DNA of 21,630 bases, taken from positions 1 through 21,630 of IMG/VR virus record IMGVR_UViG_3300020185_000293. The stretch is one strand, 5' to 3'. Position 1 is the stretch's first letter. Each line of letters begins with the position of its first letter. The position numbers were made by a program, and so were the translations under genes. Of this stretch, positions 1 through 5,384 are shown in pieces. The stretch is from a virus. The notes beneath the pieces were generated by a model, which was not told where the DNA came from, ran no database searches, and saw only the letters and a list, made by a program, of their open reading frames with translations.

Positions 1-1632
1 GTTCGAGTGCGGCGTACTAGCGACGATGTAGAGGCTGACGTAGCTTTTGATAGCGGGGAGATTACTCTAAGCAGTGCTATCAGTAACACTACGGCTTCAG
101 AGACTACGTTTGGGGATTTTGTTGGTCACGGCGGAACTCCAGTAGACGCTTTTGTAGACACTTGGTATGATCAGAGTAGCAACGCTAACCACGCGGAACA
201 AGATACGCCAAGTAGTCAGCCACAGATATATGACGCTACTAACGGGTTGATTACCGAGAACGGGAAGCCATTCCTCAAGTTTAGGGGCGGTAACAGCGGC
301 AACGAGTCGATGAACATGACTTCGGCGGTTACTTGTGAGACTATGTTCAGTGTGGTCGCAAACGACACCGCTGGATTCTTGGCGTACTACCTTTGGAACT
401 CAGGCGCAAGTTTAGGATTCTTTAGCGGCGGTACCTTTCAAGTAAGCGCCAACGGTCCAGGTGTGGCGACAGCTTCACTTGGCAGCATTTCGGGAACTGT
501 TACAGGTCAAACACTTCTGTACAACGACCATAACGGTACAGGTTGGGAAGTTGGTCAGGATGGTGGCACGGCTAGTCAAGCTCTTGCAACAACGCAAAAA
601 TCAATTAATCAAATAGTTAGACCGTCGACCAACCTGCAAGTTGAAAAATTCCAAGAGTGCATAATTTGGGATAGCGACAACAGCAGCAACCGCAGCGGCA
701 TCGAGGTCAACATCAACAACCACTTCGCAATCGGTAACCTCCCGAATCCAACCTCTGGCCTTCTCTTCGACTACCCCGATGCCGCTGCCGCGTACTCGGT
801 GAGGCAGTTGTCTAACACCGCCCCGCTTTCCATGCGTGTCCGTCGGGATACGGCAGGCGGTACGGGCGACGATGACGAGGCCGATGTGTTGTTCGACTTC
901 ACGCTCACCGACCCGACTATTTCTCTGGACTCACGGATTAACAACGCCAGTACGGACGTAGCATCTACGACCTTGGGCGAGTTCCTCAACGCTACGGGAT
1001 ACACTGACAAGGACAACCTCACGGTTGTAGCGGACGGGTTCTGTGATACTTGGTACGACCAGAGTGGAAACGGCATTGACGCGGAGCAAAACGTACCAGG
1101 CAGACAACCCCAAATCTTCGACTCGGCCTCACCCACCGACTTGATTCAAGAGAATGGCAAGCCGTTGGTTAAAGCCACGAGGGGCGGAGGTCTTGCGGCA
1201 GGATTTGACGTGTCTGTAAGTTTGGTTCAAGCCTTTACGGTTGTCTCTGTTGGTGAGGTGGGCAACCTTAACGCGCACCTATATGCAGATTCTACGCGAG
1301 CATATTGGATGCGCCCACGAGATTCGGGCGCTGCGGTTAATTCAGGAACAAGTTTAGGCACTACTGGAACCTACACCCACAGCGGGCAAATATTCAACGC
1401 ATATGTGGCAGATGGTGTAAGCAGTTACCTAGAAGCAACGAGTGCGGCGGGAACAGAGAACAGAACAGGCAACAGCGGCTCGACCGATTTCAGCATTTCG
1501 CAACTTTTAAACCGCTCCACTTACGACAGAGCTTATGCAGCCCAAGAGGTAATTTTCTGGAACACCGACCAAGGCACAACAAATATTGCAGCCATAGAAT
1601 TAGACATGGACACTTATTATTCATTCTCGTAA
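1..1632 (+). CDS. tail fibre/adhesin with two LamG/arabinofuranosidase-B-like repeats (5' end missing)
   Basis: The frame is open from base 1, so the gene starts upstream of the window; 543 residues are visible. They form two copies of one domain: copy 1 spans about bases 1-756 and copy 2 about 757-1632. Each copy has an RVRR start, an acidic EAD(V)xFD stretch, a DTWYDQS core (near bases 157 and 1045), an A-Q-x5-QPQI segment, an L(I)xENGKP segment, and ends in an (I/F)W(D/N)(S/T)D block followed by an aromatic-rich tail. This layout is typical of carbohydrate-binding concanavalin/LamG-like domains, often labelled alpha-L-arabinofuranosidase B catalytic-like, in marine phage tail proteins. I infer a receptor-binding or tail-fibre role on the virion surface. 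The repeats are clearly diverged at DNA level, so this is an old duplication. It could instead be a head-fibre adhesin. No catalytic residues can be assigned from sequence alone. Confidence 0.8.
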   Translation, partial: VRVRRTSDDVEADVAFDSGEITLSSAISNTTASETTFGDFVGHGGTPVDAFVDTWYDQSSNANHAEQDTPSSQPQIYDATNGLITENGKPFLKFRGGNSGNESMNMTSAVTCETMFSVVANDTAGFLAYYLWNSGASLGFFSGGTFQVSANGPGVATASLGSISGTVTGQTLLYNDHNGTGWEVGQDGGTASQALATTQKSINQIVRPSTNLQVEKFQECIIWDSDNSSNRSGIEVNINNHFAIGNLPNPTSGLLFDYPDAAAAYSVRQLSNTAPLSMRVRRDTAGGTGDDDEADVLFDFTLTDPTISLDSRINNASTDVASTTLGEFLNATGYTDKDNLTVVADGFCDTWYDQSGNGIDAEQNVPGRQPQIFDSASPTDLIQENGKPLVKATRGGGLAAGFDVSVSLVQAFTVVSVGEVGNLNAHLYADSTRAYWMRPRDSGAAVNSGTSLGTTGTYTHSGQIFNAYVADGVSSYLEATSAAGTENRTGNSGSTDFSISQLLNRSTYDRAYAAQEVIFWNTDQGTTNIAAIELDMDTYYSFS

Positions 1633-1671
1633 TGGCTACCGTATACCTCTCTGTAGAAGAAATTTAACTTA

Positions 1672-2061
1672 ATGCGCATCGTATATATATCGCTTATAGC
1701 AGTAATAGGACTGCTTCTAATTCCTGTTGGGGTAGTGTTTTCTTTTACCCGTGCTTTCTTTATGTTTCGCTGGAACCCCCTCCCGAAGCTTAGGAGCTAC
1801 TTAAACAGCATGGGGGTGGCTTTGTCTCAGTTACTGAATACAACGACAGCAGAGCTCTTTAATGAAATCCTGATAACCAGCAGGGGGTTTAAGTTCGGGA
1901 ACGTAAAAGAAACCACTAGCTCTGTGCTAGGAAAGAACAAAGCCAAAGGCACTCTGTCTCATACAGGGGAGTTTGTAGTAAGCGTATTGAATAAAGTGGA
2001 TCCAAACCACGTAGAAGACGCTTCAGGGTTTGTTCAGATTACCGTAAAACCTCTGAACTAA
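1672..2061 (+). CDS. small protein with one N-terminal membrane helix, unknown function
   Basis: This encodes 129 residues starting at an ATG 39 bases after the adhesin stop. Residues about 4-30 are strongly hydrophobic (IVYISLIAVIGLLLIPVGVV) and then turn basic and aromatic, so a single membrane anchor or uncleaved signal is likely, with the remaining ~95 residues soluble. The soluble part contains no motif I recognise. No Shine-Dalgarno sequence precedes it; the leader is A/T-rich. Its last 39 bases overlap the end of the opposite-strand regulator gene. It has no lipobox. A role at the host membrane (lysis, injection or superinfection exclusion) is possible, but nothing in the sequence decides between these. 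Confidence 0.6.
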   Translation: MRIVYISLIAVIGLLLIPVGVVFSFTRAFFMFRWNPLPKLRSYLNSMGVALSQLLNTTTAELFNEILITSRGFKFGNVKETTSSVLGKNKAKGTLSHTGEFVVSVLNKVDPNHVEDASGFVQITVKPLN

Positions 2062-2448
2062 AAGTCTAGCCTTTTGGCTTAGCGCATATCTAACCCTGTA
2101 GTTGTACTTAGTCTCATCACGAAACAAGTGGTCATCTAGGTTCTTAGATGGGGTGAGCCTACCGAAGTGCTGGTATAGCAATCCTTGCTGCTGAAGGGGA
2201 TATACTGTCCTGTTAGCGAGATTGGTCCTGTTAAACCCATATTCTTCTGCCGCGTAGTCTATGGTCCAAAACTCCAAATCGTAAGCCCAGATAAGAAATT
2301 CCAAGTGGCTCCAGGAAACTCCGCTTGACTTACAAAACTCACTTCTTATAGAGTGTAAGTTCTTGAGGTAGTTGTTGTTAACGTACTTGTCTTTTAGGAC
2401 GGCAAAATCCCTGAACATCCTTTTCTTTGTCTTCAGTGAATTTCTCAT
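2023..2448 (-). CDS. winged helix-turn-helix protein, putative transcriptional regulator
   Basis: This is the only convincing minus-strand gene in the window (141 aa). Residues ~45-95 look like a MarR-type winged helix: a helix with SWSHLEFLIWAYDLEF, a second helix TIDYAAEEYGF, a recognition-type helix NRTNLANRTVYPLQQQGLL, and then a wing-like stretch ending near LTPSK. A conserved-looking basic segment (KYNYRVRYALSQKA) follows. It overlaps the end of the membrane-protein gene by 39 bases and diverges from the next plus-strand gene across only 19 bases, the position expected of a regulator that controls its neighbours. I infer DNA binding. It might instead be a structural DNA-binding protein. 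No promoter box is evident on its own strand. Confidence 0.75.
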   Translation of the reverse strand: MRNSLKTKKRMFRDFAVLKDKYVNNNYLKNLHSIRSEFCKSSGVSWSHLEFLIWAYDLEFWTIDYAAEEYGFNRTNLANRTVYPLQQQGLLYQHFGRLTPSKNLDDHLFRDETKYNYRVRYALSQKARLLVQRFYGNLNKP

Positions 2449-2455
2449 TAATGGT

Positions 2456-2463
2456 TATCTTTG
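2456..2463 (+). promoter_or_regulatory. TAnnTTTG box 4 nt before ATG
   Basis: TATCTTTG is followed by AATT and the ATG at 2468. It matches the Bacteroidota -7 consensus and lies in the 19-bp divergent region next to the minus-strand regulator. No TTTG is found at a normal -33 distance: the nearest, at 2426-2429, leaves a 26-bp spacer. The predicted transcript would begin at or next to the start codon. Confidence 0.6.
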
Positions 2464-2467
2464 AATT

Positions 2468-2773
2468 ATGAATAACATGGATAAAGAGTTTATCGCGGAG
2501 GCATACTCTTTGATCGTTAAGATAGAAGAATTGATCAAAAAATATGACTATGAAGATAGAGTCATGTCCAGCATTCTCATAGGAGTTATAGACGCAGACA
2601 TGAGCTCAGAACCGAAAGACGGGGATGAAGTTGAGCTAAAGAGCATATTTAGCTACAACCTGGATAGCGCAGAAGAACTGGAAATGATGAAAGACATCAT
2701 GACTATGCAGTATAAGGGTCCCGACTCAGAGCTTGACGGACTCCTTGGAGACCTAGGTATATCGCTGAACTGA
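2468..2773 (+). CDS. acidic small protein, unknown function
   Basis: This encodes 101 residues, rich in Glu and Asp, predicted largely helical, with no recognised motif. The ATG at 2468 is chosen because it lies four bases downstream of a TAnnTTTG box; the alternative is the ATG at 2477 (residue 4). It is the first gene of a tightly packed plus-strand cassette, and its TGA overlaps the ATG of the next gene (TGATG). Acidic, soluble early-type phage proteins of this size often bind host proteins, but that is only a general possibility here. Confidence 0.7.
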   Translation: MNNMDKEFIAEAYSLIVKIEELIKKYDYEDRVMSSILIGVIDADMSSEPKDGDEVELKSIFSYNLDSAEELEMMKDIMTMQYKGPDSELDGLLGDLGISLN

Positions 2774-3009
2774 TGGAGGGATTAATAAGAAAGCTTGTAA
2801 TAGGCAAGGACCCAAAGAACGGGATGGCGTATTTCGTTGGGATGAGAGCAGGTGAAGGAAGGGTGTCTGCTATTATACAGGACGAGTCTTACTTGCACAA
2901 GTTTGGCAAATGCCGTTACTTAGTGTACACAGAAAGAGAAGAGGGCACTGACCTCTGGAAGGCGATTGACGATATGCCATGTTTGATAGAGTTTGATTTA
3001 GACTTCTAA
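2773..3009 (+). CDS. hypothetical protein, 78 aa
   Basis: The ATG shares one base with the preceding stop (TGATG), which indicates translational coupling. The protein has a compact, mostly beta-like sequence (AYFVGMRAGEGRVSAIIQDE, then KCRYLVYTEREEGTDLW) and an acidic C-terminus. There is no signal peptide, membrane segment or recognised domain. Four bases separate it from the co-chaperonin gene, so the two are probably co-transcribed. Confidence 0.65.
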   Translation: MEGLIRKLVIGKDPKNGMAYFVGMRAGEGRVSAIIQDESYLHKFGKCRYLVYTEREEGTDLWKAIDDMPCLIEFDLDF

Positions 3010-3013
3010 TATA

Positions 3014-3595
3014 ATGAGATCCCTTAATAATTTTATTGTAGAAATAAATAAAGAGCTTAACGACGAGATAGTAACGGATAGTGGATTTAAACTTTACGTA
3101 GACACCAAGTACAATGAGTTTGAACACCGAACTACAGAAGGTAAAGTTTTGGCTACACCGATTAAGTTCGACACTGGCGTCAAGTCTGGAGACACCCTTT
3201 ATTTTCATCACCATGTGGTCATCAATGGTGGCAGTCCTCTTAATAAAGAAGATAAGCAGTACGTTGTCAACTACGATGAAGAGCATGCAGCACAAAATCA
3301 GGCAATCGCTTACAAAAAAGGCGAAGAAGGTAAAGTCTATCCTCTCTACGGTTGGGCTTTGTTGGAGCCTGTTGAAGAAGATGTTAAACGACCTGAAGGG
3401 GTTGTAGAGGTAGTTTCACTAGAGGAAAACCCCGTAACCCAAGGTGTCATTTCGTTTCCGACAAAACAGCTCGAAGAGATCGGCGTATCCGATGGAGACG
3501 TGGTTGGGTTCAAAAAGAACCGAGACTATAGAATTAAAATTGATGGCAAAGAATACTACAGGGTCGCGGTCTCAGAGCTCCTCTACAAAGTTTGA
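3014..3595 (+). CDS. tandem-domain GroES-like co-chaperonin
   Basis: This 193-residue protein appears to be two GroES (Cpn10) folds fused head to tail; 193 is almost exactly twice the ~97 residues of GroES. Domain 1 (~5-100) has an N-terminal strand, a loop at ~20-42, EGKVLATP (42-49), VKSGDTLYF (56-64) and a terminal strand QYVVNYDEE (82-90). Domain 2 (~108-193) has YGWALLEPVEE (112-122), a loop with PEGVV, TQGVI (142-146), SDGDVVGFKKNRDY (159-172) and the strongly GroES-like IKIDGKEYYRVAVSELL (174-190). Phage co-chaperonins such as T4 gp31 work with host GroEL to fold the capsid protein, and I infer a similar role here. The plastid Cpn20 is a known double-domain parallel. The small gene at 3543 overlaps its 3' end by 53 bases. 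Confidence 0.85.
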   Translation: MRSLNNFIVEINKELNDEIVTDSGFKLYVDTKYNEFEHRTTEGKVLATPIKFDTGVKSGDTLYFHHHVVINGGSPLNKEDKQYVVNYDEEHAAQNQAIAYKKGEEGKVYPLYGWALLEPVEEDVKRPEGVVEVVSLEENPVTQGVISFPTKQLEEIGVSDGDVVGFKKNRDYRIKIDGKEYYRVAVSELLYKV

Positions 3596-3866
3596 GACGG
3601 TATCAGCGGCAACAAGACTAATGGATGCGATGGCTATTGCCATTGACAACATGATAGAGGAAGTAAAGAAACCAGTAGACCCAGACGCAGGGGGTTCGGC
3701 TAGAAAAGCGGAACTCCAGTCAGTAAAGCAGACCGCAGTGGATTGCAAAGAACTGATTCGGGAGAGACAGTCTCTAGAGCAGATGGTCAAAGAATTAAAA
3801 CAAAATGGAGAGATACAAGAAGACAAGGACTACTCTGGTGGGTTTGCAGAGCGATACAGCAAGTGA
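3543..3866 (+). CDS. small helical protein, possible terminase small subunit
   Basis: This encodes 107 residues from ATG 3543 (MAKNTTGSRS...), overlapping the co-chaperonin gene by 53 bases in another frame; ATG 3621 is an alternative start. After a Ser/Thr/Lys-rich N-terminus comes a helix (AATRLMDAMAIAIDNMIEEV), a Pro/Asp/Gly hinge (KPVDPDAGG) and a long charged helix (KAELQSVKQ...KELKQNGE) suited to a coiled coil. Its size, helical build and place upstream of TerL would fit a small terminase subunit. No diagnostic motif is visible and four genes plus two tRNAs separate it from TerL, so the role is tentative. Confidence 0.6.
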   Translation: MAKNTTGSRSQSSSTKFETVSAATRLMDAMAIAIDNMIEEVKKPVDPDAGGSARKAELQSVKQTAVDCKELIRERQSLEQMVKELKQNGEIQEDKDYSGGFAERYSK

Positions 3867-3966
3867 CCACACACTAAGAGTAGATGGGTTTAAATGGACT
3901 CAATCCAGTAGCAATAACAACCATATTTATTTTAACGATGAGTGGAACGATGAATACGAAAGCTAG
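3805..3966 (+). CDS. possible overlapping 53-aa protein
   Basis: An ATG at 3805 opens a 53-residue frame ending in TAG at 3964-3966. It bridges the otherwise uncoded stretch between the preceding gene (stop 3866) and the MazG gene (start 3938) and overlaps both. The product (including LRVDGFKWTQSSSNNNHIYF and an acidic DEWNDEYES tail) reads like a real protein, with mixed aromatic and polar residues. GTG 3838 is an alternative start. No homologue is recognised, and the frame may be fortuitous. Confidence 0.4.
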   Translation: MERYKKTRTTLVGLQSDTASDHTLRVDGFKWTQSSSNNNHIYFNDEWNDEYES

Positions 3967-4267
3967 TACGCTAGATGAGCTTAGTGTAGCTGTTTTAGCG
4001 TGGGCTGATGAGCGTGGCCTTATAGAAGAGGAAAACGCCCCCAGGCAAATGCTAAAGGTCATGGAGGAGATCGGGGAGCTATCAGGGGCTCTTGCTAAGA
4101 AGAACGAAGAAGAGATGATTGACGCGATCGGGGACAGCCTCGTGACAATCATTATCTTAGCAGCACAGATGGGACTGACCGCAAAGGACTGCTTAGGCAG
4201 CGCCTATAACGAAATCGCTGAGCGGACAGGGACTACCGTCGATGGTGTCTTTATAAAAGATGAATAA
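3938..4267 (+). CDS. MazG-like nucleotide pyrophosphohydrolase
   Basis: From ATG 3938 the protein has 109 residues; ATG 3950 is an equally plausible start, and an in-frame ATG at 3884 would add a hydrophobic N-terminus that is probably untranslated. It shows the metal-binding signature of the all-alpha NTP pyrophosphatase (MazG) superfamily: EEIGE at ~43-47, then ~11 residues later EMIDAIGD at ~59-66, on two helices. The family hydrolyses (d)NTPs to NMP and PPi; phage members are proposed to act on aberrant nucleotides or to lower ppGpp in the host cytoplasm. It overlaps the next gene by 8 bases, which suggests coupling. Confidence 0.85.
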   Translation: MSGTMNTKASTLDELSVAVLAWADERGLIEEENAPRQMLKVMEEIGELSGALAKKNEEEMIDAIGDSLVTIIILAAQMGLTAKDCLGSAYNEIAERTGTTVDGVFIKDE

Positions 4268-4478
4268 GAGAAACTACAAGAAGGAGTACAAGAAGTACGG
4301 TAAAAGCAAGGCCGCTAAAAAGTACCGCGCCGAACTGAATCAGTACAACAGAAAGTCTGGTACTTACGGGAACGGAGACGGCAAGGACGCCGCTCACGAG
4401 GGTGGTAAAATTAAGAGGTTTGTAAAAGCCGCTATAAACAGAGCAAACAACAGGCCTAAAAAAAGAGGGAGCAAGTAA
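4260..4478 (+). CDS. small basic protein resembling a degenerate HNH-type phage protein
   Basis: This encodes 72 residues, about one third Lys/Arg. The layout NYKKEYKKYGKSKAAKKYRAELN, then GDGKDAAHEGGKI, then INRANNRPKKRG resembles a family of small phage HNH-like proteins with a basic N-terminus, a GDGKDVDHK core, a glycine-rich loop and a C-terminal asparagine/arginine segment. Here the expected D-H pair has become A-A-H and the NL-R-V stretch is missing, so nuclease activity is doubtful. HNH proteins often sit beside terminases and can assist packaging, and this one is ~0.9 kb upstream of TerL. An alternative is a simple nucleic-acid-binding protein. Confidence 0.65.
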   Translation: MNKRNYKKEYKKYGKSKAAKKYRAELNQYNRKSGTYGNGDGKDAAHEGGKIKRFVKAAINRANNRPKKRGSK

Positions 4479-4517
4479 TCGACAGAGATCCTCCTACGCA
4501 TGAAGAGGTGGACCAAC

Positions 4518-4591
4518 TGGGGCGTAGCTCAGCTGGTTAGAGCATCTGTCTTATACACAGAAGGTTGCGGGTTCGAGTCCCGCCGCCCCAA
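4518..4591 (+). tRNA. tRNA-Ile(TAT), reads ATA
   Basis: A complete 74-nt cloverleaf: the acceptor pairs TGGGGCG/CGCCCCA are perfect, followed by TA at positions 8-9, the D stem GCTC/GAGC, the anticodon stem TCTGT/ACAGA, loop CTTATAC (anticodon TAT), a 5-nt variable loop, T arm GCGGG-TTCGAGT-CCCGC, and discriminator A. CCA is not encoded. The anticodon TAT decodes ATA isoleucine. Confidence 0.93.
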
Positions 4592-4624
4592 CAAATTTTG
4601 TTACCTTTAAGGAAAATTCTTTCA

Positions 4625-5014
4625 ATGAAACCAGACAAGTTCACTTTTAATGGATGGAGACTCTTTTCGGTTATACTTCTATCTATTTCTCTGGGCGCTT
4701 GCGGCACTTATGCTGGTGTTAGTAAGTCACTTGCTGACGACCTAGAGAATAGGGAAGTTCCTCTTTACAATTATGCAGATACTGTTTTTTTGCAAGAGTA
4801 CAGGGCTACATTGGAGCCTGACTATATTGCTACACTTTCCATTGATAGCAACTTGATTGGAGTTAAGGTAGACCCATATTTGATCCAAACTACCCCAGGA
4901 GTTAAGGGGTCGGAATACTACTACAGAATACATCTATATCACTCAAAAGTTGACAGTGTCTTCATGGACTACGTTGACACCTCTAATAAAGTTTTATCAT
5001 GGGAAAAGGAATAA
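4625..5014 (+). CDS. lipoprotein, unknown function
   Basis: This encodes 129 residues from ATG 4625. The frame is open upstream, into the tRNA, but an MRVRVPPP-type leader read from a tRNA T-arm is a well-known artefact. The N-terminus carries a basic/aromatic start, a hydrophobic core (LFSVILLSISL) and a lipobox LGAC with Cys26, so lipid attachment after signal peptidase II cleavage is expected. The mature part (~104 aa) has no recognised domain. A phage lipoprotein could be an outer spanin, a receptor-blocking (superinfection exclusion) protein, or an expressed cell-surface modifier. It sits between two tRNA genes and overlaps a second, shorter lipoprotein frame by 16 bases. Confidence 0.75.
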   Translation: MKPDKFTFNGWRLFSVILLSISLGACGTYAGVSKSLADDLENREVPLYNYADTVFLQEYRATLEPDYIATLSIDSNLIGVKVDPYLIQTTPGVKGSEYYYRIHLYHSKVDSVFMDYVDTSNKVLSWEKE

Positions 5015-5139
5015 CACTACTTGGACTGTGCGCGTTAGGCATGATTTTTTCTACTTGCTCTCCTCGCCACTGCGAAGCGTACACCATACATCAGGAAAAA
5101 AATGTATTCATAGCATGCCCTCGTAGCTCAGATGGATAG
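4999..5139 (+). CDS. very short lipoprotein, overlapping tRNA-Arg
   Basis: ATG 4999, inside the end of the preceding lipoprotein gene, opens a 46-codon frame: MGKGITLLGLCALGMIFSTC then SPRHCEAYTIHQEK and on. The N-terminus is a good short lipoprotein signal (Lys, hydrophobic core, FSTC lipobox at Cys20), leaving a mature peptide of ~27 residues. The stop at 5137-5139 lies inside the D arm of the tRNA-Arg gene, so its last ~7 codons are tRNA sequence. Two overlapping lipoprotein signals in different frames recall the embedded or overlapping gene pairs of spanin systems, but no inner-membrane partner is seen. It may be fortuitous. Confidence 0.45.
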   Translation: MGKGITLLGLCALGMIFSTCSPRHCEAYTIHQEKNVFIACPRSSDG

Positions 5140-5190
5140 AGCAACAGCCTTCTAAGCTGTGGGCCCCAGGTTCGATTCCTGGCGGGGGTA
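5117..5190 (+). tRNA. tRNA-Arg(TCT), reads AGA
   Basis: A complete 74-nt cloverleaf: acceptor GCCCTCG/CGGGGGT with G-T pairs at the end and at the fifth position, D stem GCTC/GAGC, anticodon stem ACAGC/GCTGT, loop CTTCTAA (anticodon TCT), T arm CCAGG-TTCGATT-CCTGG, and discriminator A. CCA is not encoded. It decodes AGA arginine. Confidence 0.93.
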
Positions 5191-5204
5191 CTTAATTCAA
5201 TGGA

Positions 5205-5384
5205 ATGTCAAAATACAAATGTGAGTGCGGAGAAACCGCAGAAGTACAGAATGTAAGCATCAAGGTTATCGACGGGAAAGTACGTCACGATGTACCTTGT
5301 GAGTGCGGTAAATACATGTCCCCCACCGAAAAGAAATCTGGCATGCCTTCGTTTAAGAGCAATAGGTATGGACAGATCCGATGA
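5205..5384 (+). CDS. small zinc-ribbon-like CxCG protein
   Basis: This encodes 59 residues from ATG 5205 (ATG 5200 is in another frame and stops quickly). It has two CxCG knuckles, KCECGE (Cys6, Cys8) and PCECGK (Cys32, Cys34), separated by a beta-like segment with VIDGKVRHDV, which fits a zinc ribbon or treble-clef metal site. The C-terminus ends GMPSFKSNRYGQIR. The gene ends 17 bases inside the terminase gene, so the two are probably translationally coupled. Small CxCG proteins of this type occur next to packaging genes in Bacteroidota phages. A DNA-binding or packaging accessory role is possible but unproven. Confidence 0.72.
   Translation: MSKYKCECGETAEVQNVSIKVIDGKVRHDVPCECGKYMSPTEKKSGMPSFKSNRYGQIR

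Noticed and set aside
2062-2086. Imperfect hairpin (CTAGCC-TTTT-GGCTTAG) between the convergent genes
   Set aside because: It is short and bulged, within the minus gene's coding end, and has at most a four-T tail on the minus strand; too weak to call a terminator.
4565-4624. N-terminal extension of the lipoprotein reading from the tRNA (MRVRVPPP...)
   Set aside because: This is read from the T-arm and acceptor of tRNA-Ile; ATG 4625 gives a proper lipoprotein signal.
5290-5367. Upstream start for TerL at ATG 5290
   Set aside because: The extra 26 residues overlap the CxCG gene completely and resemble no terminase N-terminus.
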